Assembly: GCA_045543555.1 (NCBI GenBank)
Contig: JAZQMQ010000003.1
Location: forward strand, 1 to 6,165
Source of the DNA: Colimorpha_A sp045543555
Lineage (GTDB): Bacteria; Bacillota; Clostridia; Oscillospirales; CAG-272
Reading direction: 5' to 3'
Length of the DNA: 6,165 nt
Numbering within the stretch: the first letter of the stretch is position 1; the number at the start of each line of letters is the position of its first letter. A program made the translations under genes and the position numbers. The notes beneath the pieces were generated by a model, which searched no databases, was not told the origin of the DNA, and saw nothing but the letters and a program-made list of their open reading frames with translations. Shown piece after piece: positions 6,041 through 6,165 of the stretch.

Positions 6041-6161
6041 AGCCCGAGAACCTTAATTTGGGGTGCTTTTCGGCTTGTCGTCCTAACAAGGTTAATACCT
6101 TGCGTCGTCCTCCGCACCAAAAATCACCTAAAAATTAAGGCTCTCGGGTCGGAGATTTTTT
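6041..6161 (+). ncRNA. Candidate structured RNA of unknown family ending in a T run
   Basis: About 120 bases pair into a rod: CCCGAGA (6043-6049) with TCTCGGG (6142-6148); one A/C mismatch; CCTTAATTT (6051-6059) with AAATTAAGG (6132-6140); GGTGC (6062-6066) with GCACC (6114-6118), leaving a 13-base bulge on the 3' side; then a large internal loop; and an apical hairpin CAAGGT-TAAT-ACCTTG (6087-6102). GTCGTCCT occurs on both strands of the internal loop (6077-6084 and 6104-6111). Six T (6156-6161) follow shortly after the closing stem, so the plus strand is the likely transcript. Rod plus large internal loop recalls 6S RNA in outline, but it is shorter and I see no 6S signature. It could be a small RNA, an attenuator for a gene beyond the window, an elaborate operon terminator, or a hairpin-type repeat element. 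Confidence 0.5.
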
Positions 6162-6165
6162 GGCT

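Noticed and set aside
6041..6161. 6S RNA assignment
   Set aside because: The rod-with-bubble outline is similar, but the segment is clearly shorter than the usual ~180-200 bases and I recognise no conserved 6S sequence.

Overview
The window looks like the chromosome of a low-to-mid-GC Gram-positive anaerobe of the class Clostridia. The supports are strong AGGAGG-type ribosome binding sites, TTG starts on several genes, a large serine recombinase of the type common in gut Clostridia, and consensus TTGACA/TATAAT promoters. This is an inference from style; no marker gene fixes the taxon.

Layout: positions 1-~2960 look like the right-hand end of an integrative element (prophage, integrative-conjugative element or transposon). 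It holds the 3' end of a gene that may encode a toroid-type protein, a translationally linked DNA-binding protein with a sigma-70 region-4-like helix-turn-helix, and a large serine recombinase with its own well-formed promoter. Positions ~2960-3288 are a compact, highly structured stretch: a 19-bp perfect-arm palindrome, two further perfect hairpins, a tandem 12-bp repeat and a strong intrinsic terminator. The recombinase frame stays open through all of it and ends inside the neighbouring gene on the opposite strand, so its last ~135 residues are probably not native protein. This stretch is the most likely place for the element/chromosome junction.

Positions 3289-5963 look like ordinary chromosome: a LysR-type regulator on the minus strand, then a plus-strand operon of two half-size chromate-transporter (CHR family) genes overlapping by 4 bp and a small protein with a possible LURP-one/tubby-like fold. 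The regulator and the operon are driven by face-to-face overlapping promoters, and the regulator's promoter is a perfect consensus. Two palindromes in the intergenic region are candidate operators. The simplest model is that the LysR protein senses a small effector and controls itself and the exporter operon. The real substrate may be chromate or another oxyanion.

Positions 5964-6165 have no gene. The last ~120 bases fold on paper into a long rod with a large internal loop whose two strands carry the same pyrimidine-rich octamer, followed by a run of six T. This is a candidate structured RNA (small RNA, attenuator or elaborate operon terminator) that I cannot assign to a known family; it is the best candidate in the window for something undescribed.
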